DNA of 64,000 nucleotides from Aureococcus anophagefferens (lineage: Eukaryota; Sar; Pelagophyceae; Pelagomonadales; Pelagomonadaceae): positions 2,597,699 through 2,661,698 of the forward strand of contig NW_008705566.1 in assembly GCF_000186865.1 (NCBI RefSeq), read 5' to 3'. Positions 62,601 to 64,000 of this stretch are shown here, piece after piece. Numbering within the stretch: the first letter of the stretch is position 1; every line of letters starts with the position of its first letter. Position numbers and translations under genes: made by a program. The notes under the pieces are model-generated. The model did no database searches, was not told where the DNA came from, and saw only the letters and a list, made by a program, of their open reading frames with translations.

Positions 62601-63604
62601 ACGTTCGGAACGGAGCGGCCGACGCCCTTCGTCGCCTCGAGCGCGTAGTGAAACACATAGTTCGCCGAGAGCGCGATCGGCGGGCACTGGTTCGGCCCCG
62701 AGCCGCGGTCCGGGTCCGCGCCGGCCTTGAGCAGCGCCTCGACGACGGGCGGGTTGGCGAACTCGATGGCGGAGCCCAGGGGCGTGACGCCCGACGCGTC
62801 GCAGCTATCGCAGTCGGCGCCGAACTCGCCGAGGACGGCGACGACGTCCGCGTGGCCGTTCTGCGCGGCGCCGAGGGCCGCGGTGCAGCCGAGGTGGCTC
62901 GCGGCCGACGGGTCCGCGCCGGCCGCGAGGAGGCGCCGGGCCGCGGCCGCGTGGCCCTCGAGCGCCGCGCAGACGAGCGGCGGCAGCGGCGACGCGTCGG
63001 ACGTCGCGTCGAGGGCCTCGCCGGCGGCGATGGCCGCGTCGACGGCGCGGTCGTCGCCCATCGACGCCGCCGTCACGAGAAACGGGCTGGGACCCGGGTC
63101 GACCGCCGCGGGCCGCACGCCGTCGACGAGGAGGCCCATGGCGCCGCTCTCCTCGACGACGGGCACCGCGCGCAGGTTGCCGCGCGTGACGCGGCCGCGG
63201 ACGAGCTTCACCTTGTGGCAGCCGGCCGCGTGGGCGCCTTCGCAGCGCGCGCGGCAGATGGCGCCGCACCACCAGCGCACGCCGCAGCCGGCGCAGACGA
63301 TGCCGTCGTCCGGGCCTTTCTGGATCGCGCCGCAGCCCGGGCAGGGAGGCACCATGCGGTCAGCGCCGGCGAAGTTCCTCGCGCCGGCCGGGAGTGGCAG
63401 GTAGTCCTCCCGCGCGAGGAAGGCCTCGAGCGCCCGCGGCGGGCCCTGCATCGCCGCCGTCAGATCCCGGACGAGCGCGTCCGAACCCGCGGCCGCGAGC
63501 GCCCGCGCGCCCTGCGTCTGCCGCTGGCTGCGCAGGCGCTCGGCGTGGTCCTTGTCCGCCTGCTCGACGCCGCCCTTGCGCGCCCGCGTCTTCTTCTTGC
63601 CCAT
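59675..63604 (-). CDS. Large zinc finger / ankyrin / MYND protein
   Basis: 1309 aa from ATG 63604. A basic start (GKKKTRARKGGVEQADKDHA) precedes a cysteine cluster at about 88-135 (PCPGCGAIQKGPDDG; CAGCGVRWWCGAICRARC), a MYND-like finger. Ankyrin repeats follow at about 175-600 (LEGHAAAARRLLAAGADPSA; PPVVEALLKAGADPDRGSGP). Two SAP-like helical hairpins are seen (VSALKKELDARGISRAGCVE and NMSIKELRAAAKARGVPIHD). The helical middle domain is not recognised. A classical MYND finger lies at about 1208-1251 (CANCGKTSRWDKKKSLQKCA; CGPACQRAHWKVHKAVC). Probably a protein-protein scaffold; no enzyme site seen. An antisense ORF of similar length is a codon-bias artefact. Confidence 0.88.
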   Translation of the reverse strand: MGKKKTRARKGGVEQADKDHAERLRSQRQTQGARALAAAGSDALVRDLTAAMQGPPRALEAFLAREDYLPLPAGARNFAGADRMVPPCPGCGAIQKGPDDGIVCAGCGVRWWCGAICRARCEGAHAAGCHKVKLVRGRVTRGNLRAVPVVEESGAMGLLVDGVRPAAVDPGPSPFLVTAASMGDDRAVDAAIAAGEALDATSDASPLPPLVCAALEGHAAAARRLLAAGADPSAASHLGCTAALGAAQNGHADVVAVLGEFGADCDSCDASGVTPLGSAIEFANPPVVEALLKAGADPDRGSGPNQCPPIALSANYVFHYALEATKGVGRSVPNVPTFQAAELGVDSLPAAPPGPRVRVLGMGGDNKVFFKIDMALEDYVAKQVEILKLLVAAPGLRDVDGTGDFAPLVDLATAAALCAAIAAPCLECTRVLLAAGADPNAARRTKRADPNHAHYGGPGAAHARALLQSKYGGFLAPRDVERRGRSDDMAPTLTPLLALCVARRRDEAPRLDHYAALLEAGADPDRGIGAAKFTALMGAVVRDDAAVASAILGAGADPQCRHDLAYFKYDRFVFFVPDAARDPSLAMKRDPRAIKSTSTLAFAEMHRPSSDVTALLRAAAGAPASRDRAAVAALGVSALKKELDARGISRAGCVEKSDLVDRLVAAPPPAPAAVDAACDAADRLLSQLGDEGTRAVRRLYWQMATSAPEQLAAARDFVQKSHLPGRIERILTACVPAIEAEPPVGSSARTLWANAYLVRCAFHLQRRLRDPASAAAPYCAGFEGRVPMAFVEGYEKANVLEYLSNAAIDEPRALYAAIVDVGGECANTAFQSNVVLLQQVVGNAMTFLIGWEEQPELARATKLSKMPYARETFYVPTKSVYHRWAGVGATELLRVAEAQMREGHAHLARHWVVLAVRSLALLAAFENAQLFDAARALDLALEICEKARASRAFSVDDGFKTSIVKDSFMRTLRARCIEAYARVCGDTAGMRFDRVASPSPTDAHLRRQDAEMRAEMKRMPETFILDRAARHAEIIRADCVSTLERDALGFVATSAVLDDGATIVAADPSQNTAGYATTYYLVPFAVASFTLGFRARRDGAPADAAKFFLEAAFMFPPDDVRRPVSWWFAIDAKTRTVLKMRQFREIVAQAEGFEADFRAGAFGCRIANDDLACRARLRALVAATASLADDDVLDVDRYAPRRDAGEACANCGKTSRWDKKKSLQKCARCTKVAYCGPACQRAHWKVHKAVCRAAAPPPPPDAADLSVNMSIKELRAAAKARGVPIHDCLEKGEIFRRLKSACEDAEEAD

Positions 63605-63908
63605 GGTGCCGCGCGGTGTCACAGGGCCTGCCGGGCTCGCGGAGCCCCTAGGGGTCGTAGCGCGCTTCCGGGTCGCGCGGGTCGGGCTGCGCGACGAAGG
63701 CGCACGTACGCAGCGCCGCGGAGCGCGTCGGGGTCGCGCGGGTCGGGCGCCCTGAGCGTGCGCAAGCAAGGGTCGGTCTCTTGCGCTTGCGCAGGAGAGC
63801 CAGATCTGGACCTCGAGCACGCTCTGCGAAGCGATCCAGGGGCGCCTCGATCGAGCCGCCGCTCGACGGCCGGTCACCGCTCGCCTCGCACCCGCTTAGC
63901 CGCGGCCC
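63605..63908. other. 304-bp intergenic region with a short repeated motif
   Basis: It lies between two minus-strand genes, upstream of the MYND/ankyrin start. It contains two copies of GGTCGCGCGGGTCGGGC (about 63671-63687 and 63733-63749), 62 bp apart. No gene or RNA is seen. Confidence 0.5.
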
Positions 63909-64000
63909 CTACTCGAGCTCGGACTCCTCGGCGACCTTCGCCTCGGCGTCCGGCGGCGCGGGCCCGCAGAGCTTGAGGGAGATCCAGCCCTTGAGGGGCT
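63909..64000 (-). CDS. 3' end of an unidentified gene, partial
   Basis: About 30 codons enter the window from the right and stop at TAG (63909-63911). The peptide reads PLKGWISLKLCGPAPPDAEA and ends in an acidic tail (KVAEESELE). Natural composition supports a real C-terminus. Too short to assign a family. Confidence 0.55.
   Translation of the reverse strand, partial: PLKGWISLKLCGPAPPDAEAKVAEESELE

Noticed and set aside
59747..63976. Open frame of 1409 codons antisense to the MYND/ankyrin gene, and similar long antisense frames over most genes
   Set aside because: They are Arg/Ala/Glu-rich, lack domain patterns and follow from the very high GC at third positions, which removes stop codons. 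The opposite frames contain recognisable domains.
1..64000. Prokaryotic operons, prophage, insertion sequences or integrases
   Set aside because: No ribosome-binding sites, co-directional clusters or transposase genes are seen; introns, targeting peptides and domain content are eukaryotic.

Overview
This window looks like nuclear DNA of a gene-dense, very GC-rich unicellular stramenopile alga with a red-derived secondary plastid. A pelagophyte close to Aureococcus is the best guess. The genes are eukaryotic (BTB, WW, F-box-like, SAM, MYND, ABCC, GH20, GXYLT-like GT8). Several N-termini are a signal peptide followed by AFAP or a close variant, the plastid-import signature of heterokont algae. 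At least two introns are short transposons with terminal inverted repeats and 8-bp target-site duplications, as described for introners of Aureococcus. The species call is inference; no rRNA or organelle marker is present.

Layout. About 43 protein genes are packed almost end to end. The first 24 genes (1-36.8 kb) alternate strictly between strands. Convergent pairs typically have stop codons 1-42 bp apart, and one pair overlaps by 4 bp. Divergent pairs usually share a 50-250 bp promoter region. 1-10 kb: lipB end, BTB/beta-helix, WW protein, sphingosine kinase-like, secreted beta-helix protein, F-box-like protein, FAD oxidoreductase, GPI-anchored candidate. 10-15 kb: a 1452-aa GXYLT-like multidomain glycosyltransferase with one introner. 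15-21 kb: UNC93-like carrier, coiled-coil protein, two paralogous pseudo-GTPases, two plastid proteins (one a rubredoxin). 21-27 kb: two MFS carriers and a J-domain/SAM protein. 27-37 kb: a polytopic carrier, an ABCB half-transporter carrying a zinc finger, and a full ABCC transporter. 37-44 kb: beta-helix paralog, a GH20 hexosaminidase pair around a small secreted protein, and a 2OG oxygenase. 44-54 kb: SGNH hydrolase-like, F-box/LamG-like, SAM kinase, J-domain/alpha-beta hydrolase fusion, sedolisin protease, six-hairpin glycosidase. 54-64 kb: aspartate dehydrogenase, NRT2 nitrate transporter, basic protein, NmrA-like, SAM protein, and a 1309-aa zinc finger/ankyrin/MYND protein.

How the genes fit together. 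There is no operon logic. A functional theme is visible in secreted or wall-directed carbohydrate chemistry (two GH20, GT8, two beta-helix proteins, six-hairpin glycosidase, SGNH) and nutrient or solute transport (NRT2, ABCB, ABCC, three other MFS or UNC93 carriers, a BT1-like carrier), which suits an alga living on dissolved organic matter.

The most interesting signals are: (i) introner-type introns with intact TIRs and TSDs, two of them one recognisable family; (ii) GC-AG boundaries in five of the six introns I could place by reading-frame continuity; (iii) strict strand alternation; (iv) unusual fusions (J-domain with a Ser-less alpha/beta hydrolase, zinc finger in an ABCB, J-domain with SAM); and (v) a GH20 pair that lost different substrate-pocket residues. 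Four genes carry isolated one-base frame breaks that could be assembly errors.
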